A stretch of 64,000 bases of DNA from Streptomyces sp. NWU339 (GCF_003143855.1 NZ_QFRK01000001.1:385614-449613), one strand, 5' to 3'. Positions 54,799 to 63,435 are shown, numbered from the stretch's first letter. Notes: generated by a model not told the origin, from the letters alone. Made by a program: numbers and translations.

Positions 54799-55233
54799 TC
54801 AGCCCGCGGAGTGGAGATAGCGCTGCACAGTTCTACGGGAGCAACCAAGCTCTTGCGCGATGTCATCGATCCGCCAGCCGTCCCGACCCAGACGAATGGC
54901 CGTGAGAGCTCGGTCCGGCAGGAGCTTTGCCCCCTTGGGAAGCCGGAGCATTGCCACGACGCGGTCGCGGTCTGCGGGGCCGAGGCCGCCGTACCAACCG
55001 TGACGGGCTTCCGGGTCCTCTGCCCGCAGCGCGAGGGCTAGGCACTCCAAGCGGCCCGCGCAGCCGACGCACCCTGCCAAGGGCCCCTCGGCGGGCCGCT
55101 CCCCGTCCATCGGGTGGTAAAGATTCACATCCACGTCCCTGCATGCGGCCCGTGTGGTGTCCGGCGGCTGAGACGACTGGATCAGATCGCGAAGCTCATG
55201 CTCGCGGTCGGCGAGAAAGTGCAAGCTGTCCAT
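54799..55233 (-). CDS. WhiB-like iron-sulfur regulator fused to a C-terminal helix-turn-helix
   Basis: A 144-residue protein. Four cysteines at 31, 55, 58 and 64 (C-x23-C-x2-C-x5-C, with AGCVGCAGRLEC) would bind a [4Fe-4S] cluster, and HGWYGGL at 78-84 corresponds to the G(V/I)WGG turn of Wbl proteins. In place of the usual short basic tail, residues about 108-144 form a helix-turn-helix: LTAIRLGRDGWRIDDIAQEL followed by GCSRRTVQRYL. ATG 55233 has GGAG 6 bases upstream; the frame extends further but without support. The fusion could let the protein bind DNA without a sigma-factor partner. Confidence 0.8.
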   Translation of the reverse strand: MDSLHFLADREHELRDLIQSSQPPDTTRAACRDVDVNLYHPMDGERPAEGPLAGCVGCAGRLECLALALRAEDPEARHGWYGGLGPADRDRVVAMLRLPKGAKLLPDRALTAIRLGRDGWRIDDIAQELGCSRRTVQRYLHSAG

Positions 55234-55527
55234 CGAGTGCTCCAGCTCGGGACCATGTCCGGTCTCCGGTGAATGACCGGGGTGAGCTGGGAGCTGCCCG
55301 GCACACCCACTTGATGTCTCCCAGGCCACGCCCGGTGTGACGGCAAGCGGCAGCGGACGCGGTTCGGCCCCAAGGGGTACCGGCTTTCCAGGCTTCGCCC
55401 GATAGGCCGGCGTTGCCGCCCTCACCCTGATCAGGTGGGTGGGCCTCGCCGTTCATCCGCGTCGCGTTCCCGGCGCGCGACCGGGTTGCTCTACCTGCCG
55501 GGAGGACTCCCGGGAGGCACTAGTGAT

Positions 55528-57546
55528 TCAGGCGGCGTCGTCCTGCGGACAGGTGTCTTCGTCGGCCAGCTGATCACCGAACTCATCGTCCGGCTCGTCG
55601 TCTACCTCGTCGTCAAGGTCGGCGTCGAGCTCGTACGGGTCCTCAGCGATGATTCCATGTCGCTGGATGCTTCGTTGCTGCCACACAGGCAGTTTGAACA
55701 GGACATCCTGCAGGAGGTTCCGCCACGCCTCGCAGTCACCTCGGTCGGCACCCAGCGAATCGATGGCACGGGTCCCGTCGTCGGCTCGGACCGCCTCCAC
55801 GGCCTTGACCGCACCCTCGACCGCCTGGATCGATGTGGCCAGGTCGTGCAGAGCGTTCCCGAGAATCTCAGCCGCATTCCGGGGAGCCGGTGTGGGCGAT
55901 GGACCCTCGCCGACAGGAGGAAACGTACGGCGGAGGTCTGCGTCGGTGACGAGAATGTCGCGGCCGTCGTCGTTCTGGAGGACCTGTCCTGTCTCGTCAA
56001 CCTTGCGAGTCCTGCGACCCGCCGCAGAGTCGAGAAGAGTCTGCTTCAGTTGATGCACTCCGTGCCGGGTGCTGCGCATACGGTCGATGACCTCGCCTGG
56101 GTGCCGACGATCAGGTTGATCGTTGTTTTTCGTGCCGCGGTCACCCGTGAGCTGGCCGTTGATCACCAACGGGTAGGCGCTGCGGGCCGCGAGTTCCCGG
56201 GTCGCCACGCCTGGTTCCCCCTTCCCCACCTCCTCGAGCGCGGCTTGAGCGAGCTCCTTCGTCCCACGGAACGTAGCTTCCCAATCCTTGGCCAATTCGC
56301 CCGGGAATGCCGACTTCAGGTACTTGCGCATCCGTTCCCGCTTGCGAGAGTCCTCTTCCGAAACCGAGCGCATGACCAGGGAGGAAGCTACGTCGAGCAG
56401 CAGCTTGGTGGTGATGTTCTTACGCGTGCTCTGTCCGGTGATGGCGACCCGCACGGCGGCGTGGACCGACTGGTCACGCTCTGCAAAGAGCCGGACAATC
56501 GCCGCCGCTCGCACGGCCGGATCGTCGTTGAATCCAGCGGCCTTCGCCTGGTCGGGGGAGAGGGCACCGCGCAGCCAGTCGGCCTTGGCGCCAGTGATCA
56601 GTTTCCGCCGCTCGATCTCGTCCACCACGGCGTCGGCAAGCGCCTCGTTCTCCGCAGCCTCACCCCATGGCTTGGGAGAGTCAACGTGCCGGAGCGCGAC
56701 CAACGACTTCACGGCGACGCCGAAGTCGGCGGTGGTCCCGTCGTGCGGCTCGAAACCGACGAGCAGCAGCGCCGGAAGCCGTTCACAGCGCACGGTGACC
56801 GCCACTTCGGGTTCGACCTGCGCCGGGTCGCCCGCGGTCGTGAGCGCCTCATTGAGCTTGCGGATGTGGGAACGCAACTTCGTCGTGTCCCTGATGTAGG
56901 GAACGTCGGCAGACCTGAGGTCGAGCAGGTCGTGGGCACACGTCACGCGGCTCGACCCCTCGACGGTGACCGGAACCGTCACCCCGGGAGTGCTGTCCTC
57001 GTGCTGAAAGGCCGTCGCGGCCAGCCAGACCTCCGTCATCACTCCCTGGTGCCGGAGGGACTCCCTCCAGTCGTTGTGATCGAGCACGTACTCCTTGGCT
57101 AGTTGCGCGGCCCACGCGAGGTGCTCCTGGTTTGCGAGCCGCTGCACGAGTTCCGGGCGCTTCCCTGACGCTGCGATCGGCTCGGCCAGCGGACGGAAGC
57201 GTGTGCTCTCGCCGGTCCCGATCAGGTTCGAGGCCGGGTGCCGCCGCGACGGGCCGATCCGCGGGTTCCGCGGGTCCGGGATGACGTGGCGCGCCCATAC
57301 GTCAGCCCGGATGGCCAAGATCACGCCGCCGGGCACCCGCAGCCGCTCAGGGGACTCCGCCGCCCGGCGGGCAGCGGATGGGTCCACGACTGCCTGTGCA
57401 AGGGCCAGTGCTGCGGGGTCGCCCATGGCAAAGTGTTCGATGAGTTTGTCGGCAAGCTTCCGCGTTGCGGACGCCAGCGCAGGCATGGGCAGTGCCTCGA
57501 CGGGGCGTGGCAGCACAGTTTCGCCCGCGCCAGATGATGACTCCAT
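55528..57546 (-). CDS. Large protein with a ParB-like N-terminal motif, function unknown
   Basis: A 672-residue protein that I do not recognise as a whole. Residues about 76-97 (ILAIRADVWARHVIPDPRNPRI) resemble the first strand and NPR box of ParB/Srx-like domains. The middle is alpha/beta with charged helices (KRERMRKYLKSAFPG). The C-terminal 40 residues are strongly acidic (DADLDDEVDDEPDDEFGDQL). ATG 57546 is chosen because GGAG lies 8 bases upstream; GTG 57591 is the other option. It is single, on the strand opposite the defence genes. It might act in element maintenance or defence, but nothing direct shows this. Confidence 0.7.
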   Translation of the reverse strand: MESSSGAGETVLPRPVEALPMPALASATRKLADKLIEHFAMGDPAALALAQAVVDPSAARRAAESPERLRVPGGVILAIRADVWARHVIPDPRNPRIGPSRRHPASNLIGTGESTRFRPLAEPIAASGKRPELVQRLANQEHLAWAAQLAKEYVLDHNDWRESLRHQGVMTEVWLAATAFQHEDSTPGVTVPVTVEGSSRVTCAHDLLDLRSADVPYIRDTTKLRSHIRKLNEALTTAGDPAQVEPEVAVTVRCERLPALLLVGFEPHDGTTADFGVAVKSLVALRHVDSPKPWGEAAENEALADAVVDEIERRKLITGAKADWLRGALSPDQAKAAGFNDDPAVRAAAIVRLFAERDQSVHAAVRVAITGQSTRKNITTKLLLDVASSLVMRSVSEEDSRKRERMRKYLKSAFPGELAKDWEATFRGTKELAQAALEEVGKGEPGVATRELAARSAYPLVINGQLTGDRGTKNNDQPDRRHPGEVIDRMRSTRHGVHQLKQTLLDSAAGRRTRKVDETGQVLQNDDGRDILVTDADLRRTFPPVGEGPSPTPAPRNAAEILGNALHDLATSIQAVEGAVKAVEAVRADDGTRAIDSLGADRGDCEAWRNLLQDVLFKLPVWQQRSIQRHGIIAEDPYELDADLDDEVDDEPDDEFGDQLADEDTCPQDDAA

Positions 57547-58374
57547 CAGGTGTTCTCCGATCTTCGTCCCGGTGTCCGTCCAGGCATGCACCTGGACGCC
57601 GTGGTCGTCCAGGGAGATCGGTCACGCTGTTTCCCGTTCTCCCCCTCGGCTCGCCCGGGCAAGACCCGATGTGTCCGAGACGGCATCAGCACGCTCGACC
57701 GCGCTTCCGAGACGTACCGGCTTCGGCTGCCGGCGTTGTCGCCCACCGCCCCTATGGCGAAGGTGAGGAGCTTGAGTCCGCTGATGTGACTGCCTGAAAA
57801 ACGCTAGCAGCAGGGGTGACATCCACTCAGCACCTCTTTGTTACATGCCTGTTGGCCACAAAACTGTGCTAGGAGGCATGCCCTGGGGCTGTGCTTCTTT
57901 GCCACTGCTCGTCGGATGGTGGCGTTCCGCCGAGTGGTGTGGGCATCCGGACCCTGTTGGCCCGGATGCCCTGTGGCCGGTCGCCACCACCGAGCAACCC
58001 GGGCAGCTGCATTAAGCGGAGCAGGGCAGACCACCAGATCGAGCGGGGAACAGCGGGGAACCACGGTGAAAGCAGCCGGGCCCGAGGAGGCCTCATACCG
58101 ACCGTTCGCGCAGGTCAGCGCCCGAATCAGCCGCAAATGATCGCAGCTTCCCAAGTTGGGGTGATCTGGTGTGCCCCGGGCCCGCAGCAGGGCATACGCC
58201 GGCTCGACGACACTCCGCTATTCCCTGAATCCTTTCTCTTGGCGCTTAGCTGCTTCAGCAGGGGTGCGGGGCACGCGCTGGGCATCTCGTCAAGGTGACG
58301 TGAAAAGAGCCGAACGTGCGCCCTGCTCCGGATCGGTCTGAGATCCTGAAGACCGATCGAGAGGGGCCGCAGGT
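57547..58374. other. Long intergenic region between the ParB-like gene and the Nudix gene
   Basis: Here are 828 bases without a convincing gene. Short ORFs on both strands have irregular codon use. The region must hold the promoters of both flanking genes, which diverge. A copy of the CCCAAGTTGGG operator core lies at 58150-58160. Confidence 0.55.
58150..58160. promoter_or_regulatory. Operator-like palindrome CCCAAGTTGGG upstream of the Nudix gene
   Basis: This 11-base palindrome is identical to the core of the site at 60288-60304 upstream of the XRE regulator. It lies 214 bases before the Nudix start. The shared core suggests both genes answer to the same regulator. Confidence 0.5.
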
Positions 58375-58908
58375 ATGGAGTGGAAGACCCACGGTGAGCG
58401 ACAGATCTACACCAACAACTGGGTGAATCTGTGTCTGGTCGACGTCCAGCAGCCCGACGGGCGCAGGTGGGAGTACCACGTCGTCCGCCTCCGGCACTTG
58501 GCCGTGGCCGCTGTGGTCAACGACCGCCAAGAGGTCCTGATGATGTGGCGGCACCGCTTCATCACCGAGTCGTGGGCCTGGGAACTGCCCATGGGCCTGG
58601 TGGAAGTCGGCGAGACGCCAGAAGAGGCGGCGGCCCGCGAGGTGTTGGAGGAGACGGGCTATCGCCCCGGCGCCATCAAGCCCCTGGTCTACGCCGAGCC
58701 GGCCAACGGGATCACCGACTCACAGCACCACATCTTCCGCGTCGACGGCGCCACGTATGCCGGACCGCCCACCGAGAAGAACGAGTCTGATCGCATCGAG
58801 TGGATCCCCCTTGCAGAGGTGCGCGGGATGATAGACCGCCGGGAGATCGTGAGCAGTGGATCGCTCGTCGGCCTGCTGTATCTGCTCATGGATGAGGCGA
58901 TCCGCTGA
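58375..58908 (+). CDS. Nudix hydrolase (ADP-ribose pyrophosphatase-like)
   Basis: A 177-residue hydrolase of nucleoside-diphosphate compounds. The Nudix box runs from Gly74 to Tyr96, with GLVEVGETPEEAA then REVLEETGY; the metal-binding REVLEE is intact. WELPMGLVE before it and AEPANGITDSQHHIF after it resemble ADP-ribose pyrophosphatases. ATG 58375 follows AGAGGGGC. It converges with the XRE regulator gene and overlaps it by 23 bases. Nudix genes next to this type of regulator are frequent in streptomycetes; the substrate is unknown. Confidence 0.92.
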   Translation: MEWKTHGERQIYTNNWVNLCLVDVQQPDGRRWEYHVVRLRHLAVAAVVNDRQEVLMMWRHRFITESWAWELPMGLVEVGETPEEAAAREVLEETGYRPGAIKPLVYAEPANGITDSQHHIFRVDGATYAGPPTEKNESDRIEWIPLAEVRGMIDRREIVSSGSLVGLLYLLMDEAIR

Positions 58909-60226
58909 CCGGTGGGAGGAGTGCCCGTAGCCGCGCTTCGAACGCCAGGGCTACGGGCTCCTGCCTGCTCGGGGCCAACTGGTCGTAAAACTCCCTGAGA
59001 TGCCCAGTCACTCGCTCCGAGGACACCGTGGAAGCGGACTCCAGGGCTTCCGTGGCCGTATGGCACGCCTGGTCAAGCTTGCCCTGGTCCAGCTGTGTCC
59101 TCGCCAACCAGAACGAGTGGAACGCACGGCCGCGCTGGTTGCTGCGGTCCTCTCTGCGCAGCGCATCCGCGATCAAGGGTTCGGCGGTCGCGGCCTCACC
59201 CAACCGTCCGTGAGCGATGCCTGTGTCGACCAGGAGCTTGGGCTCATCGAAGTAGGTGACCCAGGACGGGTCGGGGTCGCTCGTTCTGATCTGTTCGAAG
59301 TGACGGTGTGCCTCCCCGATCGCCCGGTGAGTGGAGTCCCTGGCGCCGAGGGTGGCGTGGGCGAAGGCTTCACGCATGGAGAGCATGGACAGGACGCGTG
59401 GCGTCGTGCCGAGAGAAGAGCGGGCCTGGTCCTGCGCGGCGGTCACCAGGGCAAGGGAGTCTGCCGGTTTGTCCTGGTAGGTGGCTTGCAGGCTCATGCA
59501 GGCGAGGACGTTGGCCATGAACTGGCGGTCATCGATCTCCTTCGCCAGTTGCAGAGCCTCTGTGAAATACGTGCGGGCCTGGTTGTACTGGCGGGCGTCG
59601 AAATAGGTCCAGCCGGTGAGGCGTGCCAGCTCCGCGGCGACTCCGTACAGGCCGTTCTGGATCGCCGGCGCTCGGCTCTCCTTCAAGAGGCCGACGACAT
59701 AGCGCAACTGGCCGACGATGGCTGGCCGCAGTGCCTCGCCCCCGTGTTGGTTGTCTCGCTTCCAGTAGTCCTCGATCGACGCACGGAAGGCTTCCAGCGT
59801 GGCTGTGCTGAGGCTGGTCCGGGTAGTCAGGGCCAAGATGCTGTCCACATCCGGACTCGGCAGGGATTCCGGCGTCTGCTGCTCCGGGTCCGGCTGTTGC
59901 GGTGCTTCGCGCTCGGTGACGACGAGAGCCTGGGGCGTTTCCCACGGACGTCGGGCCAGCCCGAGCATGTGTCCCGGGATACGCAAGCCGTCCGCGATGC
60001 GCTCGATGACGTCCATGTGCAGCAGCTGGCGGCGGCCCGCGATCACTTCCCCGACTCGGCTGGGCGTCAACTCGCAGCGTCTGGCGACCATCGACGGGTA
60101 GATGCCCGCTCTCGTCTTCATCAGCCGGAAGACTCTCGCGAAGTCCCGCACTCGACACGCACTGATCATCTCGGGATCGGTGAGCAGCCTGGCAGGCAGT
60201 TCCTGCGGCCGGTCGGCGTCGGGCAT
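58886..60226 (-). CDS. XRE-type helix-turn-helix regulator with TPR-like C-terminal domain
   Basis: A 446-residue regulator. The helix-turn-helix lies at about residues 35-85 (YPSMVARRCELTPSRVGEVI, then ERIADGLRIPGHML). After a Pro/Gln-rich linker the C-terminal 280 residues form helical repeats (TYFDARQYNQARTYFTEALQ, AFAHATLGARDSTHRAIGEA, QRGRAFHSFWLARTQLDQGK) like the TPR sensor domains of Rap/PlcR-type proteins. ATG 60226 follows GGGAGC. A 17-base perfect palindrome 62 bases upstream is a likely autoregulatory operator. The ligand may be a peptide or metabolite. Confidence 0.9.
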   Translation of the reverse strand: MPDADRPQELPARLLTDPEMISACRVRDFARVFRLMKTRAGIYPSMVARRCELTPSRVGEVIAGRRQLLHMDVIERIADGLRIPGHMLGLARRPWETPQALVVTEREAPQQPDPEQQTPESLPSPDVDSILALTTRTSLSTATLEAFRASIEDYWKRDNQHGGEALRPAIVGQLRYVVGLLKESRAPAIQNGLYGVAAELARLTGWTYFDARQYNQARTYFTEALQLAKEIDDRQFMANVLACMSLQATYQDKPADSLALVTAAQDQARSSLGTTPRVLSMLSMREAFAHATLGARDSTHRAIGEAHRHFEQIRTSDPDPSWVTYFDEPKLLVDTGIAHGRLGEAATAEPLIADALRREDRSNQRGRAFHSFWLARTQLDQGKLDQACHTATEALESASTVSSERVTGHLREFYDQLAPSRQEPVALAFEARLRALLPPVSGSPHP

Positions 60227-60287
60227 TGGGCAAGCTCCCACACTTCGAGGGCTACGCAACGTCGCTGGTTCTCTACTTGCCGCGATG

Positions 60288-60304
60288 TTACCCAAGTTGG
60301 GTAA
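60288..60304. promoter_or_regulatory. Perfect 17-base palindrome, likely operator of the XRE regulator
   Basis: TTACCCAAGTTGGGTAA is fully symmetric about the central G. It lies between the XRE gene (leftward, start 60226) and a small gene (rightward, start 60352), so one site could control both. Its CCCAAGTTGGG core recurs at 58150-58160. Confidence 0.7.
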
Positions 60305-60351
60305 TCAGCCTGACCTTTTAGTCGTGGTCCCTGAATCGCGATGCTCCTTGC

Positions 60352-60582
60352 ATGGCGAGCAACCAGCAGACCAGACCAGGCATCGGTGAACTGGCGAAGG
60401 ACAGTGCCAAGGGACGTCTCGGCGTCGTCATGGGTGAGGTCGGCGGCCGTGTGCAGATAAGGCCGATCGGCGGCGGCACGGAGTGGGATGCCATGCCGGA
60501 CAACGTGGTGGCGCCGAGTGCGCGAGAAGAGCTGAGCGCACGCCTGGCCGTCAGGAACGGCAACAGCCGGGATGGGCTGTGA
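60352..60582 (+). CDS. Small conserved protein (76 residues)
   Basis: It begins MASNQQTRPGIGELAKDSAK and contains GRLGVVMGEVGGRVQIRPIG and TEWDAMPDNVVAPSAREEL, an all-beta SH3-like pattern. Similar small proteins commonly sit beside XRE-TPR regulators in streptomycetes. No enzyme motif. It shares the palindrome-containing region with the divergent regulator and overlaps the next ORF by a base. Confidence 0.75.
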   Translation: MASNQQTRPGIGELAKDSAKGRLGVVMGEVGGRVQIRPIGGGTEWDAMPDNVVAPSAREELSARLAVRNGNSRDGL

Positions 60583-60680
60583 TGCGCGCCATCGGGCGGT
60601 ACGCGGGAGTCCTGTTCATCGTCATGGTCAGCGGGTCGTGTGGCCTGGTGATCGGCATGGCTCTCAGCATCCGCCAGTAG
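60582..60680 (+). CDS. Tiny single-span membrane protein (32 residues)
   Basis: ATG 60582 overlaps the previous stop (GTGATG), giving MRAIGRYAGVLFIVMVSGSC then GLVIGMALSIRQ: a basic start and one membrane helix. Coupling to the previous gene supports expression. GTG 60579 would add one residue. Function unknown. Confidence 0.55.
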   Translation: MRAIGRYAGVLFIVMVSGSCGLVIGMALSIRQ

Positions 60681-60829
60681 ACCGGCCACCCCGGACGGGT
60701 GCCAATTCCAAGGCTCCCCACCCCGTCCGGGGCGGTCCTCCAAGCCCGCTCCTGGTCGTAACCGGGCAGGACTCAGCGATCAAAGCGGGTGGTAAATGCC
60801 CCGCACCATCTCATACGAGGAGATTGAGC

Positions 60830-61273
60830 ATGACGGCAACGGCGAACGATCAGAGGACCGGTCGCGCGGTGGCTGGCGAGGAGCTGTTCGAGAGCCTCGC
60901 CCACTTCGTGGTCGCCCACAACGAGCAGTCGCCCGAGAGGGCCCAGCGGATCGCGGATCAAGCAGTCGCGTTCCTGGTCACGGCGGCCACCGCCACCGTC
61001 CCCATGGTCCCCTCGGACGACGTGGACCTCGGCCTGCACGCGCTCATCCTGCACACGAAGGAGTACGCCGAACTCTGCGAGCAGTACGCGGGCCGCTTCC
61101 TGCACCACAACCCGAAGCCGGGCGGGGGTGCCCGCGACCCGGAGAAGGTCACCGCTTCCGCTCGCGCCATGAAGGCCGCCGGGTTCATGGTCTTCGACGA
61201 CCTCTGGACCGTGAACGGTGAGAACCTCGCGCAGTGCGACTCCGACTGCGGGCGACCGTACGGCCAGGCGTAG
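60830..61273 (+). CDS. Glycine-rich-domain-like protein with Cys-containing tail
   Basis: A 147-residue protein. The segment VDLGLHALILHTKEYAELCE followed by AGRFLHHNPKPG matches the conserved patch of glycine-rich-domain-containing (GRDP-like) proteins. The C-terminus ends QCDSDCGRPYGQA, with two cysteines four residues apart. ATG 60830 has GAGGAG about 9 bases upstream. The gene precedes a degenerate kinase by 70 bases on the same strand. It could be a substrate or partner of that kinase; a modified-peptide precursor is a more speculative reading. Confidence 0.7.
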   Translation: MTATANDQRTGRAVAGEELFESLAHFVVAHNEQSPERAQRIADQAVAFLVTAATATVPMVPSDDVDLGLHALILHTKEYAELCEQYAGRFLHHNPKPGGGARDPEKVTASARAMKAAGFMVFDDLWTVNGENLAQCDSDCGRPYGQA

Positions 61274-61343
61274 CACGCGACAACAGCGGCGCGGTCGGCC
61301 TGTGCTCGTGGCCGGCCGCGCTCGCCAGGAAGGAGAGGCTCCC

Positions 61344-62180
61344 TTGTTCGGCCCGATCCCTGAATTGCCGATCGTGGTGCTCGACGCGCTCATGCCCACG
61401 GCGCAGCACTTGGTCATCAACCGCCGGGGCTCCACGGTGTGGGAGGTGGAGAGTCATCGAGGGCGGTACGCCGTGAAGCTCGGCTATCCGATCGAGGCGA
61501 CGCCCGACTGGCCTGCCCAGCCTTGGACCGCTCTTGCGCCCGCTCGCGAGGGGGCCGTTCTGTATCGCCTCGGCTTCGACGACGTCGCGTATGGCGAGTG
61601 GGAACGCGGAACGTGGAACTTTCAGCTGTGGCACGAAGGGCCGGACCTGTACCGGCTGTGGGAGCCGTGCCGTCAGCGAGTCTCGTCCGTCGAACCGCAC
61701 ACCGATGTGGCGCTGGGCTGCGTCGAAGCGCTGGCGGAACTTCATGCGAAGGGCTGGGCACACGGTGATGTGCAGCCCGCCCACTTCATCATCGGGCCGG
61801 ACCGAACCCATCTGATCGACCTTGCCCTTGCCCGGGGCGAACGCATCCCCGAGGGGTACGACTTCCCGTTCCGCGGCTGCCTCGTCCACTACGAGGCTCC
61901 AGAGATCGCACGCAGCGTGCTCGCCACTGGCGAAGCCGAACCGACACGGGCAGCCGATATCTACGCCCTCGGGGCCTCCCTGCTCATCTCCGCCACAGGC
62001 TGGCGGGCGGTCGAGTACCCCGACGATGCTCCACGCCGTGTGCAGAGAGAGGCGGTGGCGAGTGGTCGGCGACGGCGTGTGAAAGTCCCCGGTGAGCTGG
62101 GCGAACTGATCGACGCGATGCTCAGCACTGCCCCGGAGGACCGCCCCACCATCTACGAAGTGGGTAAGGCCCTGAGCTGA
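61344..62180 (+). CDS. Degenerate protein-kinase-like protein
   Basis: A 278-residue kinase-fold protein starting at TTG 61344 with AGGAGAGG upstream. Kinase elements in order: Lys45 in RYAVKLG, Glu68 in AREGAVLYRLG, catalytic loop GWAHGDVQPAH with Asp141, DFG-equivalent LIDLA with Asp158, and a DIYALGASLL helix. The usual Asn five residues after the catalytic Asp is His (HGDVQPAH), and there is no glycine-rich loop pattern, so activity is uncertain. It might phosphorylate a small molecule, the neighbouring protein, or nothing. No membrane helix or sensor domain. Confidence 0.78.
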   Translation: MFGPIPELPIVVLDALMPTAQHLVINRRGSTVWEVESHRGRYAVKLGYPIEATPDWPAQPWTALAPAREGAVLYRLGFDDVAYGEWERGTWNFQLWHEGPDLYRLWEPCRQRVSSVEPHTDVALGCVEALAELHAKGWAHGDVQPAHFIIGPDRTHLIDLALARGERIPEGYDFPFRGCLVHYEAPEIARSVLATGEAEPTRAADIYALGASLLISATGWRAVEYPDDAPRRVQREAVASGRRRRVKVPGELGELIDAMLSTAPEDRPTIYEVGKALS

Positions 62181-62236
62181 TCCCGAACCCACGGCTCGTC
62201 CTCCGCGCCTCATGCGACGGAGGCCAACAACAAGAG

Positions 62237-62279
62237 GCCGGACCACCCCTCAGCCTGGACAGCAATCCGGGGTGGTCCG
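62237..62279 (+). terminator. Terminator after the kinase-like gene
   Basis: Arms CCGGACCACCCC (62237-62248) and GGGGTGGTCCGG (62268-62279) pair perfectly over 12 bp with a 19-base loop, 57 bases after the stop. Confidence 0.75.
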
Positions 62280-62997
62280 GTCGCGGAATCCCTGATCAGG
62301 ACCCCGGTGCCGATGGTACCGGGGCAGTCGGCGTGCTCGGATACGGGTGCGACTGCAACTCCGGTCCCCTGTTGCTGAGTTAGAGAGGATCACTGTTGCG
62401 GTCCGGCGACCTGAATCCCAGTTCTGACCTGAGCCACCGAAAGTCAGCCACGATGGCGGGCGTGCCGACCGAGCACCCGTCACGTGTGTTTCCAGCAACC
62501 CCCCGCCGACCTCAGCCACGCTTCTTCGATTCGTCACGGCCCTCGCCTCCATCCCGGCCTGGGCGTTGTCGACGTAGATGCCTTACGCATGGGCGTGCCT
62601 GCGGCTTTGCGCTCTGTCGGCTGCGGAGCGTGGGCCGGTGGGGTGGAGGGGACCCGCTTGATCGGTGTCGGCCTGGTCCTGGTGCTCGGACTGGTCGGGC
62701 TGCTTCCTGGTCTGGCTGTCCGCCTTGCTGGTGCTGCGCGCTGAGCGGGTGGGGGCCGGCGCAGCGGTGGCGGAGACAAGGAGCGGCGGCGGCCCTTGGC
62801 CGCCAGCGCGCGCGGACCGCCGTAGGCGGGCCGCCTTGATCCAGTAAAGAAACTCTGAACAGCTCCGGCGCGCTGGGCCTTGGTGCGTCATGCGGCCATG
62901 CGCTGTCCGCGCCTTCCCCATCGGCTCCGCCGCTTCGGCACCGCTTCGGACACTTATAGATGCATTGCCTCCTATTAGTTCCGGCGGTCGGCGGAAT

Positions 62998-63039
62998 CTA
63001 TCCACAGGTTGGCCGGTCCAGGGTTGGACCTGTGGATAA
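62998..63039. repeat. Inverted repeat of DnaA-box-like sequences
   Basis: TATCCACAGGT (62999-63009) and ACCTGTGGATA (63028-63038) are exact 11-bp inverted arms with an 18-base spacer. The right arm contains TTATCCACA on the minus strand, the general bacterial DnaA-box consensus; the left arm has CTATCCACA, one mismatch. It may be a replication origin part of an integrated element or a DnaA-regulated site. Confidence 0.55.
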
Positions 63040-63407
63040 GCCGACGCCTTCGTTGTGCGCCCGCGATCGTGGTCGCCCCTTCGCGGTCGGCGGTGTGGTC
63101 GGCGGCGAGTGGTGGGCCAGCACGGAATCCCTGACAAGCAGTGATAGGGGTCACATGAAGAAGGTGGCGGGGAGCGTCACACCAGGGCGGGATTTTCCAC
63201 CCGTAGCAAATGAAGGCGGGGATCGCCGACCACTGCGGAGGTGTCCGCTTTCGGTGATCTGCTGTCGCACACGCCGATGTCCGGCATGACTGAGCCCAAG
63301 AGAGGCGGAGCAGTGAGCGGGATCACATCGACTTGGTGTCACGCGAGACCCGAGAAACCAACCTCTATGGGCGCCCTCCGAGACGGGGCGGCTGAACATA
63401 GCCGACG

Positions 63408-63435
63408 ATCGCCGGTTACCCAAACCGGCGATTTT
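63408..63435 (+). terminator. Hairpin with T run
   Basis: ATCGCCGGTT / AACCGGCGAT (63408-63417 with 63423-63432), 5-base loop, followed by TTT. It looks like an intrinsic terminator, although no gene ends just upstream. Confidence 0.6.

Noticed and set aside
57838..58140. 100-residue plus-strand ORF upstream of the Nudix gene
   Set aside because: It has irregular codon use, many Cys/Trp/Arg residues and no domain or ribosome-binding site, so it was treated as intergenic.
62583..63137. 184-residue minus-strand ORF in the right-edge region
   Set aside because: The translation is Arg/Pro/Ser/Thr-rich without domains, has no ribosome-binding site and overlaps the DnaA-box repeat; it looks like chance.
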